A DNA stretch of 64,000 bases, taken from positions 248,001 through 312,000 of the forward strand of contig JADKJX010000007.1 in NCBI GenBank assembly GCA_016720775.1, read 5' to 3'. Under the pieces are notes generated by a model. The model was not told the origin of the DNA. It ran no database searches and saw only the letters and a list, made by a program, of their open reading frames with translations. The translations under genes and the position numbers were made by a program. Below, in pieces: positions 1 to 10,475 of this stretch (positions are counted from its first letter, which is position 1; the number at the start of each line of letters is the position of its first letter). This DNA is from Chitinophagaceae bacterium. GTDB lineage: Bacteria; Bacteroidota; Bacteroidia; Chitinophagales; Chitinophagaceae.

Positions 1-484
1 CAACAATTATTTCTTTCAGCAAGGCCACATAAGTTTCTTTTGTATAGCCATTCAGGTACGGTGAATAGGTAGCAGGCAGGTTTGCATATTCTGCTGTTAG
101 TTCAGAATGAAATGCCTGGAAGGCATACAGGGTAGGGAAACCCTGCATTTCTATCAGTTGGGGTTCCAGTTCTCCTTTTTCGTTTTCACAAATCCCAAAA
201 TCAAACACCATGAATTCCGCATGACTGTTCTCATTAGGTACTTTTACATTGGCAGGAATGCCCCGGTCGGTGAGCGACCCAAACAAGGGATCGGTGATCA
301 CATCAATGATGTCTTCGCAGGCACCCAGCATTTTATCTTTAAAATCCTTTGGCACAAATACGGGTGTTTCTGCATTTCGGAAATCGAGGCTGCCCGGATG
401 AAGCGCTTCAACCTTTGCCATATAAGCATCGTATTTTTCTTTAGAAAAAGCAGCATTGAATTTTTCTCTTAGTTCTTTTACCAT
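1..484 (-). CDS. conserved protein of unknown function, 3' end cut by window edge
   Basis: An open frame runs from an ATG at 482-484 leftwards off the window with no stop, giving at least 161 residues. The protein is soluble-looking, has no signal peptide, and contains segments such as AETPVFVPKDF, VPNENSHAEF and LIEMQGFPTLYAFQ. I do not recognise a named family. The style of the sequence (asking for a substrate-binding region before an ATP-binding core) would fit the N-terminal part of an ATP-grasp-like enzyme, but this is a guess. It shares its direction with the amidotransferase at 707-1553, separated by a palindromic repeat, so the two may not be one transcript. The complete gene lies outside the window. 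Confidence 0.7.
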   Translation of the reverse strand, partial: MVKELREKFNAAFSKEKYDAYMAKVEALHPGSLDFRNAETPVFVPKDFKDKMLGACEDIIDVITDPLFGSLTDRGIPANVKVPNENSHAEFMVFDFGICENEKGELEPQLIEMQGFPTLYAFQAFHSELTAEYANLPATYSPYLNGYTKETYVALLKEIIV

Positions 485-554
485 GTTAAATAAAACGTTT
501 GGTTATTCTTATTGTTCTACTAAAAATAATCATAAAAATTCATTTAACTCCTGC

Positions 555-680
555 TTTTGTCATGCTGAGTCGTGAGTGAAGTCGAATGGACAAAGCATCG
601 CAGCAAGATATAAATTTATCTGCCAAGGATGAAATGCTTCCCGAAATGATCGGGACAGGTCGTTCCTCAGCTTGACAAAA
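555..680. repeat. imperfect inverted repeat (CATGCTGAG / CTCAGCTTGAC type)
   Basis: The left arm TTTTGTCATGCTGAG at 555-569 pairs with CTCAGCTTGACAAAA at 666-680. Between them lies a second internal pair around AAGCATC and GATGCTT. This is an intergenic palindromic element common in Bacteroidota (from memory of the group). It occupies the whole gap between the two minus-strand genes and could act as a terminator-like structure. Confidence 0.6.
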
Positions 681-706
681 ATTCGTGTAATTCGGTTAAT
701 TAATGG

Positions 707-1553
707 CTATACCTCAACAGGCTGCAAGGCTTCCACCGCAGTGAATAAAAAATTGGGGAGGATGTGTGCGTAGGTCCACATGATCTTTTCGGGGTCGTTC
801 AGGTGGTTGATCATCGACTGCCATTTTTTCCATGCCGTAATTTTCAATCACGGTCTTTTTCTTTTCTTCTGTCTGCAAATGCAGGCTCATACCAATGGCA
901 TCGGCTTCGGGATGAAACTGGGTGCCGATCATGTAATCATTGAAGCGGATGGCCATTACGGCTCTCTCTAAAGGGATATGCGGCCTTTCTTTTTCGATGG
1001 CTAAAATGGAAGCGCCCATCTGCCGTAATTTGTTATGATTGGGCTCTACCACCTGGAAGTCGCGGCTGTCGACCGAATAAAACGGATCTTTTAGTCCATT
1101 GAAGATGAGTTCTCCTTTACCATCTGAAAGCAAGTGCATGGGAAAGATGCCAAAAGCAGTGCTCTTTCGTTTACTAACCCGGGCGATATTATAATGCCGG
1201 CAGGCTAATTGAAAAGAATGACAGATAAAAAAGACCTGTTTTTTTTGCACATGGGCCGGGTTAGCGTTCCAGGTTTCCACTTTATTCAGCCAGGCGAAAT
1301 AAACCTTTTCCCATTCGCTTCCCTCGCTTTCCAACGGGCTGCCCGGGCCGCCGCTGGAGATGTAAATATCATAACTGAGATCGGGTACCTGCTTTTCAAG
1401 CCGCACTTCAAATTCATCCCAGCTAAGGTCGAGATTATTGCTTTCACCAAACTGGTTGAGTATTTCCCGGAGGCAGCGCATTCCCTGGTTGGCAAACCCT
1501 TCATACATATCCAGAATAGCAACACGGATGGCCTTTTTTTCGGTCAGGTTCAT
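707..1553 (-). CDS. class-I glutamine amidotransferase-like protein (frameshifted C-terminus)
   Basis: The protein starts at MNLTEKKAIRVAILDMYEG (ATG at 1551-1553). A longer upstream start exists but adds an atypical N-terminus. Class-I amidotransferase features are visible: the glycine-rich oxyanion stretch SSGGPGSP, the nucleophile Cys in FICHSFQLACR, and the His-Glu pair in GTQFHPEAD. The uninterrupted frame ends at 714 with an implausible tail. If the T6 run at 824-829 were T5, the frame would continue as EKWQSMINHLNDPEKIM and end in EALQPVEV with a TAG at 707-709, a far more protein-like end. I therefore read one frameshift here. The partner synthase or ligase is unknown; the divergent peptide ligase at 1682-3290 is a candidate for the same pathway. 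Confidence 0.8.
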
Positions 1554-1681
1554 ATACAAACATAACAATTTTTTAAATGAAGATATTTCATGCAACCAGT
1601 ACATTTTATTAACGCCCTGTGAATTAATCCGCCTATAAAAAAGCATTTATTTTAATAAGATGACATATTTCCTTTTTCCAC

Positions 1682-3290
1682 ATGACGAATCTCAGGGAAA
1701 ACAAACTGATTTTACAGCATCTTGTAGGAAGATAACATATCCGGGAAGATTTTATTTGATTTCTGCAACTCCTGCCAGCCGGTGCCAGGTTCGTTGGAAG
1801 AACTGCAGCAGTTTGAAAAGATACAGCAGGGTTTCGCTAACCAGTTTGAATTATTCTTCCCCGATAACCTTGCGCACAAATCCATTGTGGTCATTCCAAG
1901 TCTTACGCTCGACCGGGAAGTGCTTGAAAAAGTAGACGGCGCCCTTCATTACGAAGAAAGGTTGCTTTGCCTGCTGATGTTATTGCGCATGCCGCGTGCC
2001 CATGTGATCTATGTGAGCAGCATACCCATCGACCCGGTGATCATTGATTATTACCTGCATTTACTGCCCGGTATCACCGGCTATCATGCAAGGGAACGGT
2101 TAACATTGCTCAGTTGTTACGACTCTTCACAGTTGCCGCTGACGCAAAAGATATTGCAGCGCCCCCGGCTTATTGAACGCATAAAGAATAGTATTCCGCC
2201 CGGTCATGTAGCGCATATTGCCTGCTTCAACACCACGGCTTATGAAAGAACACTGGCGGTGCGGCTTGGACTGCCCATTTACGGATGCGACCCTTCGCTG
2301 GTTTACTTAGGAACCAAAAGTGGCAGCCGCAGGCTGTTCATGAAAGCGGGTGTTGCCATGCCACCGGGCGCCGAGAACCTGCAGAGCTACGACGATATCG
2401 TTCATGCCGTTGCGGGTTTAAAAGATATGTATCCCGAATTGAAGAAAGCGGTCATTAAACTCAACGATGGTCTTTCGGGCGATGGCAATGCCCTGCTCGA
2501 ATACCCGGAGCATATTTCCAAAAAGGAGATGTACGATTGGATTCATCATAATCTTCTCACAGAAATAAAGCCGGTAGCAAAAGATCTCAGCGTTGACATG
2601 TTCCTGGAAAATTTAAACTGATGGAAGGCATTGTGGAAGCGTTTGTGGAAGGAAAAGAAAACCTCTCCTTCGGTTCAGTGCCGGATTAACCCGTTGGGTG
2701 AAGTGGACGTCATCTCTACCCACGACCAGGTGCTGGCGGGAGAGAGCGGGCAGGTGTTTGTTGGCGCACATTTTCCGGCAGATGAGGCTTACCGTGCCGA
2801 AGTAGGTGCCCTGGGTAAATGTATTGCAGAAGAATTAAAAAAAGAAGGTGTGCTGGGAAGGTTCAGCATTGATTTTATTTCGGTAAAAGAAAAAGAAGGC
2901 TGGAAACATTATGCCATTGAGATCAACCTGCGCAAGGGAGGAACAACGCATCCTTTTTTAATGCTGCAGTTTTTAACCAACGGGCATTACGATGAAGCGA
3001 CCGGTATGTTTGAAACTCCCAACAAACAGCAACGCTATTATTTTGCTTCCGATAACCTGCAGCGGGAATCGTATAAAGGACTGTCGCCGCATGACCTCAT
3101 CGATATTGCCATGTTTCATGAACTGCATTTCGACGGCGCAACACACAAAGGCGTGATGTTTCATATGATCGGTGCCTTATCGCAATTTGGTAAGATGGGC
3201 GTGGTGTGCATCGGTGAATCGCCGGAAGAAGCGTATTCGTTCTATACAAAAACCTTTGAAGTGCTGGATGCAGAAACAGCGTGGAGGTAG
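1682..3290 (+). CDS. PGM1-like ATP-grasp peptide ligase (disrupted by three single-base shifts)
   Basis: Two open frames (1782-2621 and 2631-3290) and a short 5' piece together make one protein of about 535 residues resembling peptide ligases related to pheganomycin PGM1, which join an amino-acid-like starter to peptides using ATP. Supporting motifs are GCDPSLVYLGTKSGSRRLF, KLNDGLSGDGNA (ATP-grasp glycine loop), SVQCRINPLGEV, ISTHDQVLAGESGQVF, FSIDFI, IEINLRKGGTTHP (metal-binding region) and a C-terminal part with GVMFHMIGALSQFGKMGV. The start is the ATG at 1682. The frame shifts at GG 727-728 of the 1700s (one base too many at 1727-1728), at A4 2608-2611 (one too few), and at about 2651-2661 (one too many). 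The last two compensate; the intermediate frame reads EKFKLMEGIVEAFVEGKE, as expected of this family. Sequencing errors are more likely than decay. It is divergent from the amidotransferase. Confidence 0.75.
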
Positions 3291-3292
3291 AC

Positions 3293-3406
3293 AATTAAGA
3301 ATTAAAAATTAAGAATTATAAATTCCTTCGGTCAGAAACAGTTGTACAAACTTTAAGCATTGGGTTGCTCAATTCTTAATTTTTAATTCTTCATTCTTAA
3401 TTAATT
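3293..3406. repeat. AT-rich inverted repeat between convergent genes
   Basis: AATTAAGAATTAAAAATTAAG at 3293-3313 is mirrored by CTCAATTCTTAATTTTTAATTC at 3368-3389 and a further copy to 3406. It fills the gap between the stops of the convergent peptide ligase and the secreted protein, so a bidirectional terminator role is plausible. Confidence 0.6.
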
Positions 3407-5914
3407 TTACTGAAGCAATATCACCGTACCCTGCATTTCCACAACCCGGCCGTTCTTATCCATGCCTTTTATCATCCACACATAGGTTCCGGAAGAGGCT
3501 TTCTTTCCTTTATGCATTCCATCCCATCCATCCATCCATTTATTTGTTTCAAACATGAGGCTGCCAAACCGGTCAAACACCCGGAAGTAAGTTGTGCTTT
3601 GTATGCCTACCGGTATCGGCCGGAAAATATCATTCAGTCCATCGCCGTTTGGTGAGAAGGCATTGGGCACATAATAATTCGGTCCTTCATAAACTTTGAT
3701 GAACACATCATCGTCATCAGTACAACCAATGGCATCGGTAACTGTCACGGTGAAATATGTATCGTAGTATAATGTTGCCAGCGGATTTGCGATGAACGGG
3801 TTATTCAACGGCCCGGCGGGGCTCCATACATAATTGCTGCCACCACTCGCCAGCAATTGGTGCGGTCTTCCTTTGATTGCATTGGTATCATTACCTGCAA
3901 ACACAACCAGCGGAGGCATCATGTACACCCACATACTGTCGCTTACAGAAAAATTACAACCGTAGTTATCAGTAACTGTCAATGTGAATTTTCTTGTCGT
4001 ATCAATTCTTGCAACGGTGATGGCAGCATTGGGCGTATTCAATGAATCCGGCGGCGACCATAAATAATTTACCGTGCCGGATAAGTTGGTAGCATTACCA
4101 ACCAGCAGCGCATTTGTTTTATAACAGATGGTGGTGTCTTTACCGGCATCGGCAACAGGCTTATGCTTAACATTGATGGTAATGCTGTCGGTACGCTGGC
4201 AAACTCCCCATTTAGCAGTCAGGTAATATTTTGTTGTATCATTGGGTGATGCGACCGGATTTTTTGCGGTATCGTAATCCAGCCCGGCAGCCGGGGTCCA
4301 TTTGAATGTATCTGTCTGCGGATTTGTTTGTGGTAATAATGTGATCTTGTTTCCGAAACAGATCGTACTGTCGTTACCAAGCTCAAGGCGCATGGTATCA
4401 TTCAATACCAGGATAGCGCTTGTGTTTGAGATGCAGCCATTTGCATCCTTTACTTTAATATTATTGTAATTACCAACGGGCAGGTTATTAAACACATTGC
4501 CTGCCTGGTAACTAACCCCGTTATTGATTGAATACTGATAAGCAGGCGTACCGCCGCCGGCAGTAACAGTTATGGTTCCATCATTATTAGCACATGAGGC
4601 TGATGCAGGAATGGCCGATGATATCAGCACCGGAGGTTCTGTAACCGTAACAACTGTAGATCCTCCGCAAACAGCTCCGATGATTCTCGCCTGAACCGTA
4701 TAAGTACCGGCAGGTACGTTAAATACAGGAGACGTTTGCCAGCTGGCGCCACCGTTTATTGAGTATTCAATATTGGCAGCGGTGGGAGAGTTTACGGTAA
4801 CGGTGCCATTACCACCATTGCAAAGCACATTGTTTACTGTTGTGGCAAGCGGGTTTAGTGTTTTATAAACGATGATGGTGTCCGAGCCTTCTGTTTGTAC
4901 AGCAGGATTATCGCACTGCCTGTAAAATGCCCTTACTACATAACTCATGCTGTCTTCGCTTTGGCAGATATTTGGAAAGGTTGCTTCCAGTTCGCCATTG
5001 CCTAAACTAACTGTTGTACCTGATGTGATCCAGGTTCCATTTTTATAAACTGCTACACTGTCTAAAAGAGAAGTTGCACCGCTGGGAACATACCGGTATC
5101 CTTCATTTCTTGCAGACCAGGCCGTGCCGTTTTTTCCGGCAGGTGTAACAGCCTGGTTTTGTTCCCAGTTTTGAATACCTGCAATAGAAAGTCCGTTTTG
5201 AGAAGCAGGGCACAAAGGTTTATTTTCATAAAAAACATCAATAATTCCGGATCCCTCATATAAAACAGCCTGCATGGTACACAAGTTTGGGGGATTATTC
5301 GGGCAAACCAGGGGGCCGTTATCATAGTAGCCAATATTAAAATAAGAAACCACGAACCTCCTGCAGGGAGCAGTACCCTCAACTCTCCATTCAATTTTAT
5401 ATCCTGCTGGCGATGTGGCCGGATTCATATCATAATAAGCTAAAAAAATACCAGCTCTTGGTGCATAGTAAGTGCCCTGAACATCGGGAAGATTTCCTGC
5501 GAACCAAATGGTGTCACCCGGGTCCATAAAATATCCCTCCCATGTATTGGCATTTGATTTCACATCAAATGTTATTACTCCATTTGAACCTACACAGAGT
5601 TTTGTATATGTCCTTCCGTAAAAACAAAATGGAAACGGTAGAAAAAAAGAATCAGAAAAATGATCATCCGCATTCACCAAAGGGTCAGTTGTTCCTCCGG
5701 GAGTTGTATAGGCGTAAGGGGTATATGGAATTGAAAGAACCTGGTAAGTTTCTGTTGTTCTCAGATCAGGTATCCTTGCTTTTAAAGTAAGGCATTGTTG
5801 TAAACAGGAAATGGTAGTATCATTGCCCGCAGCTACATTAAAACAGGATTGGGCAGATAGTTTGAATGTGGTAACAGAAACCAGTAAGAAAAACAGTAGT
5901 AAAAATTTCCTCAT
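3407..5914 (-). CDS. large secreted protein with PKD/SprB-like repeats and gliding-motility-associated C-terminal domain
   Basis: An 835-residue protein. Residues 1-21 form a signal peptide ending SAQ. The N-terminal third (about 25-350) looks like a Nidogen/PKD-type adhesive region with many cysteines. The middle holds tandem Ig-like repeats with the phrases CNGGNGTVTV, YSINGG and GTYTV, and then PKD-like segments with WSPAG. The last 85 residues carry the gliding-motility-associated C-terminal domain: VPNAFSPNGDGLND, FDRFGSLMFE, GWDG, GTYVW. That domain is a sorting signal for the type IX secretion system, so the protein is probably exported through the outer membrane and attached or released at the surface. 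The role is likely adhesion. It is a single-gene unit with a repeat-made gap on its 3' side. Confidence 0.9.
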   Translation of the reverse strand: MRKFLLLFFLLVSVTTFKLSAQSCFNVAAGNDTTISCLQQCLTLKARIPDLRTTETYQVLSIPYTPYAYTTPGGTTDPLVNADDHFSDSFFLPFPFCFYGRTYTKLCVGSNGVITFDVKSNANTWEGYFMDPGDTIWFAGNLPDVQGTYYAPRAGIFLAYYDMNPATSPAGYKIEWRVEGTAPCRRFVVSYFNIGYYDNGPLVCPNNPPNLCTMQAVLYEGSGIIDVFYENKPLCPASQNGLSIAGIQNWEQNQAVTPAGKNGTAWSARNEGYRYVPSGATSLLDSVAVYKNGTWITSGTTVSLGNGELEATFPNICQSEDSMSYVVRAFYRQCDNPAVQTEGSDTIIVYKTLNPLATTVNNVLCNGGNGTVTVNSPTAANIEYSINGGASWQTSPVFNVPAGTYTVQARIIGAVCGGSTVVTVTEPPVLISSAIPASASCANNDGTITVTAGGGTPAYQYSINNGVSYQAGNVFNNLPVGNYNNIKVKDANGCISNTSAILVLNDTMRLELGNDSTICFGNKITLLPQTNPQTDTFKWTPAAGLDYDTAKNPVASPNDTTKYYLTAKWGVCQRTDSITINVKHKPVADAGKDTTICYKTNALLVGNATNLSGTVNYLWSPPDSLNTPNAAITVARIDTTRKFTLTVTDNYGCNFSVSDSMWVYMMPPLVVFAGNDTNAIKGRPHQLLASGGSNYVWSPAGPLNNPFIANPLATLYYDTYFTVTVTDAIGCTDDDDVFIKVYEGPNYYVPNAFSPNGDGLNDIFRPIPVGIQSTTYFRVFDRFGSLMFETNKWMDGWDGMHKGKKASSGTYVWMIKGMDKNGRVVEMQGTVILLQ

Positions 5915-5977
5915 TGCTGATCGGTATGGAATAAATAATAGCCTTCAAGATAGCCAAAATCCGGCTAAAATCCGGCA

Positions 5978-7895
5978 TCAAAATTTCCACCGTACAAAGG
6001 CTTCCATGGCAGCATATTGCGTGAGGCCAAGCTGGGCGTAGAGTTTGGCCGTGTTGGCATTGCGCTCTTCGGCCCGTTGCCAGAACTCCCGGTCATCGCT
6101 TCCTTGGAAGGGTACGCTGTCTTTCTGCGACTGGTGAATGAAGATTCCGTGGCGTTTTTTTATCACCTGGTCGGGACTCATGGGCACCGCCATTTCAATT
6201 TCGGTGATGTCCCATTCCTGCCAGGCACCTTTGTATAACCAGAGCCAGCAGTTATCGATCCACTTTGCTTTTGTTTTTTTGATCGCTTTCAGTGCTTCGA
6301 TCACCACATCAAAACAAACCTTGTGGGTGCCGTGCGGATCGGCAAAATCGCCGGCGCAATAAATTTGCTGCGGCTGTAATTCATTCAACAGGTCAATTGT
6401 CTTTTGTACGTCTGCCTCGCCCATCGGATTTTTTTCAATGGTACCGGTCTCATAAAAAGGCAGGTTCATAAAATGGGCATGTTCTTCTTTCAGCCCTACA
6501 TATTTGCAGGTGGCTTTTGCTTCGCAGCGGCGTATCAGTCCTTTGATGGCTCTGATCTCTTCGGTATCTTTCTCAGTTGATTTTTTTGTTTTTAAAAATG
6601 TCGTGGCATCATCTAAAAGTTTTTTGCTTTTTGTTTCATCAATGTCGAACATGTTCTCAAAACCCACGGCAAAGTCGATGAACCTGGTTACGAACTCATC
6701 CGTTACGGCAATATTCCCGCTGGTTTGATACGCCACGTGTACTTCATGCCCCTGGTCGTGCAGTCGCATAAAGGTGCCGCCCATGCTGATGATATCGTCA
6801 TCGGGGTGAGGGGAGAAGATGACCGCTTTTTTCGGGAATGGTTCGGGCCGTTCGGGGTGACTTGTCCGTTGCTCTGTTGGTTTACCGCCCGGCCAGCCGG
6901 TGATGCTGTCACGCAGTAAATAAAATGCCTGCAGGTTTATTTCATAAGCATCGCCTTTTTCTACAAGCAGGTCGCTGAGCCCATTATCGTTGTAGTCGTT
7001 GTTTGTTAAACTTAGAACAGGTTTATTCAGTTTCAATGCAAGATTTACTACGGCACGTTTCATCATGGTATCGGTCCACTCACATTCGCCCGTTAACCAA
7101 GGACTCTTGAACCTTGTGAGTTCCGATGCACAGGTCTCATCAATTACAAAGGTGCAGTCATCATGATTTTGCAAAAGCGATGCAGGCACATCTTCGGTAT
7201 CGTCTTCTTCCACCGCTTTTTTAATGATTGGGGCTTTTGTTTGTCCCCATGCCATTAAAATGATTTTCTTGGACCGTCATGATGGTGCTGATGCCCATGG
7301 TGATGGCCATCCTCGGCACCTGGCTCATGTTGCCAAACTCGTAGGCATTGGCAATACGGGTGCTGTTGTCTAAAGTGATCAGTCTTGTTTTGGTATAGAT
7401 GCCGCTGCCGGGTTCATTAAAACCAATATGGCCGTTCACGCCGATGCCGAGTATCTGCATATCCAGGCCACCGGCATCTTCAATCTGTTTTTCGTAGTTG
7501 AGGCAATGCTCTTTTACCTTGTCCTTGGGTATCATGCCATCGGGCAGGTGATAATTGCTGGGATCGATATCCGTTTGCTCAAATAAATTCTTGCGCATGA
7601 AATAATGATAGCTCTGCAGCGCATCCTTATCCATGGGATAATACTGATCAAGGTTGAAGGCGATCACATTTTTAAAACTAAGGCCTTCCTGTTTGTGCAT
7701 ACGAACCAGTTCGGCATATAATGTTTTGGGAGAGGAGCCTGTTGCCAGGCCGATGACCGCTTTCTTCCCTTCGCTTTCTTTTTGTTTGATCAGTTGTGCT
7801 ATTTGCTTCGCCACAAAAGCAGAACCTTCATGTGAATTTGAAAAAATCTTTACCGGAATTTTTTCTAACGAATCGGTGAGGTCGATCTTGGTCAT
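5978..7895 (-). CDS. nagB: glucosamine-6-phosphate deaminase fused to a PIG-L-type deacetylase domain (one frameshift)
   Basis: The N-terminal half (7221-7895) is NagB, which converts glucosamine-6-phosphate to fructose-6-phosphate and ammonia. Motifs are GLATGSSPKTLY, NLDQYYPM and GVNGHIGFNEPG. The second half (5978-7255) carries the NagB end and a PIG-L-like Zn deacetylase with SPHPDDDIISMGG and the later DPHGTH. Bacteroidota commonly encode this long form of about 640 residues. The two frames overlap; removing one base near 7264-7270 joins them as TVQKIILMAWGQTKA. I treat it as one gene with a probable sequencing indel. The ATG at 7893-7895 (MTKIDL) is preferred to the ATG two codons upstream, but either fits. 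The GH20 enzyme upstream would supply amino sugar, so a chitin/GlcNAc catabolic role is coherent. Confidence 0.88.
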
Positions 7896-7939
7896 ATACA
7901 TGCAGTCTGTTAGGATAAATATACGAAAATGTCGTTTAA

Positions 7940-8034
7940 GGGTTTAAGGGTTGAATATTGTTGAATGTAGTTGAAGGGTTTAAGGTTGTTTCAACTTTTC
8001 AACAATGTTCAACTATCTTCAACAATGTTCAACC
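7940..8034. repeat. simple-repeat hairpin built from TTGAA units
   Basis: The left arm has GGGTTGAATATTGTTGAATG and more TTGAA units (about 7948-7980); the right arm has the complementary TTCAAC units (about 7989-8033). The arms would fold into a long imperfect stem. It lies between the GH20 stop and nagB on the same strand. The same unit is used at 22370-22510. Confidence 0.65.
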
Positions 8035-10469
8035 CTACTGCACCTCGATCTCATCCACAAACAACCACGCAGGGTTTCCTGCACCGGGATTACCGGGTGG
8101 AATGATGCCGAAGTTCTTTGCAACCACTTTCACATACCGGCATTTCTGCTTGCTTTCGATGCTTATTATCCTGGCGCCCTTGTCTTTTAGAGGATCAACG
8201 GCTTTAACCTCTTTCGGAAAATTCTTCAACTGTTCTTCTGTAAAATCAATGTCGGGGATATAGGTAATTTCAACCTGTGCCGGCAGGTATATCCAGGATC
8301 CGTTCTGGTCAAGCACATGAATGGTTACCTTGCAGATGTCTGTTTCTGTTTTCAGGTCGATGATGGCATTCATATCTGTCCCCAAAATCCCAGGAACTCG
8401 GATGATCTTGCCAGGCCCTTTTCATTCTGCACCCCATTCACCAACGTAAATGCTCCATCTCCGGGATAAGTTTTGGAGGGTGGAGTAGTAAGCGTTATTT
8501 TTTTGCCGGTGGCTTTGTTTAAAGAGAACTTCTGTTCGATCTCGGACAAGGGAAAGTCCTTCATGTTGGTTGAATCATCCAGCCTTGTTTTATAATAACC
8601 CTGCGTACTTATTAAAAATGGTTCCTTGTACGGGAAAAGCGTAGTTTGTTTTACATTGGTCAATTCAAGGGAGTCTTCTTTTGAAATGTTTCCCCTGGGC
8701 CAAAAAATTCCAGGCAGAAAAACGAGGATCCTCGCATTCTTAAGTTTGCTTTCTATCTTCCACCTGATCCCGTCATAGTTCTCAGTTGGAATAACCGTTG
8801 CCTTCAGGTCATAATAAGCCCTGCTGTAATTGATTTTCTCTTTATCCAGTCTTTCAAAAACCGAGGGCAGCCTTCTTTCAAAATCCTTCCAATCCCTTTT
8901 TTCTTTTGGGCTCCATAAAACCTCACTCAGTGCGGTCATGCGGGGGAACATCATGTACTCAACTTTGCTGGGGTACTCCTGATATTCGGCCCACATATTG
9001 GCCTGGGCACCCAACACGTATTTTCCTTCTTCGGTACTGAGCTCTTTTGGAATGGGTTCGTATGCATATACATTTTCAATGGGATTGTAGCCGCCGATGG
9101 TCACGCTGTCTTCATTCTTACTTTGTGTATGATCAAAATAAACCGGGTTGCCTGGTGTCATAACTACCTGGTGTTTTTGTTTGGCTGCTTCAATACCACC
9201 GGCTTCGCCACGCCAGCTCATAACAACCGCATTCGGTGCAAGTCCGCCTTCCAGTATCTCATCCCAGCCGATCAATATCTTTCCCTTGCTGTTCAGGTAT
9301 TTTTCTATCCGCTGAACGAAATAACTCTGCAGTTCGTGTTCATCTTTTAATTTTTCATTCTTAATTCTTAATTGACAGGCCGGGCATTTTTTCCAGTGCG
9401 TCTTCGGGCTTTCATCTCCACCAATATGAAAATATTTTGAAGGAAAGAGTTTGGTCACTTCATCAATTACATCCTCTAAAAATTTAAAAGTGGAATCCTT
9501 GCCGGCACAAAACACATCATCAAATACGCCCCAGGTTTCCTGCACTAATTTTATCCGCCCGTTCTTTTGTTGATCGATGCTTTTTTGGGAGATCATGTTG
9601 GCAGGTATCTCTGTTGGCTTTGCCGGAAAACAGCTCAGCCAGGGATAAGCAGCAATGGCAGCGCTGCTGTGGCCGGGCATTTCAATTTCGGGTATCACGT
9701 CAATATATCGTTCCCTGGCATATTGCACCACTTCTTTAATTTCTTCCTGTGTATAAAAACCACCGTAGGGTTTGTTATCACTTCCCTTGCCGGGGTAGCG
9801 GCCAATGATGGTTCCGTTCCGCCATGCGCCAACTTTTGTTAACTCTGGATATTTTTTTATTTCGATCCGCCAGCCCTGGTCTTCGGTTAAGTGCCAGTGA
9901 AACACATTGTATTTATAAGCGGCTAAATAGTCAATATATTTTTTGATGAAGGAAACCGGGAAAAAGTGACGGCCAACATCGAGGTGCATGCCACGGTATT
10001 GGAAACGGGGATGATCAGAAATGGTAAGTTGTGGCACTGTCAGCGTGTTGCTTCTCTTTAGTGGTTTGTAGGTTGAGATCTCTGCTAATTGAAGCAGCGT
10101 CTGTATTCCGTAAAAAACGCCGGTCTCATTATCGCCGGCAATATAAACACCTGAATTGTTGACGGATAAATTATAAGCTCCGGCAATGTCATTATCCATC
10201 CGTTCATAGTTCAGGCGGATCGAATTGGCAGCTGAATTTTTTTTAGTGGTCTCCAACCTGTATCCGGCCACCTGCTGCAGGTAATCATTTAACAAAGAAG
10301 CAGATCTTTCCAAACCACTTCCCTCCAGTACGATCACCGTATTGCTGTTTATCGGGAAAGAACCTTTTGCCATCTTCACCTCTGCAGGCATCGGTACAAT
10401 ATTCAACTCATTCTGCCCCACAACAATTAAACAATTAAACAATAAAGCAATTAATAAGATATTCTTCAT
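8035..10469 (-). CDS. GH20 beta-N-acetylhexosaminidase, secreted (one frameshift near the 3' end)
   Basis: The protein removes terminal beta-GlcNAc or GalNAc from oligosaccharides. A signal peptide (to GQNELN), an N-terminal GH20b-type domain (about 20-150), the catalytic barrel with the HWHLTEDQGWR strand and the catalytic Asp-Glu pair in HIGGDESP, then a chitobiase-type C-terminal region are visible. The main frame stops at 8370 (LGFWGQI), but the overlapping frame 8035-8385 continues as WGTDMNAIIDL and ends in a beta-rich module (LFVDEIEVQ) like an F5/8-type carbohydrate-binding region. If the C4 run at 8380-8383 were C5, the two would be one protein of about 810 residues, the usual length with this tail. 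It is 6 bp from the hydrolase at 10476 and is probably cotranscribed. Confidence 0.9.
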
Positions 10470-10475
10470 AAATAA

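Noticed and set aside
2621..2705. Programmed frameshift in the peptide ligase
   Set aside because: Two compensating shifts within about 45 bases without slippery-site features, in a window full of homopolymer indels, suggest read errors instead.
9347..9376. AATTCTTAATT-type repeat inside the GH20 gene as an inserted element
   Set aside because: The encoded residues (QLRIKNEKLKDEHEL) match what GH20 enzymes normally have at this place.
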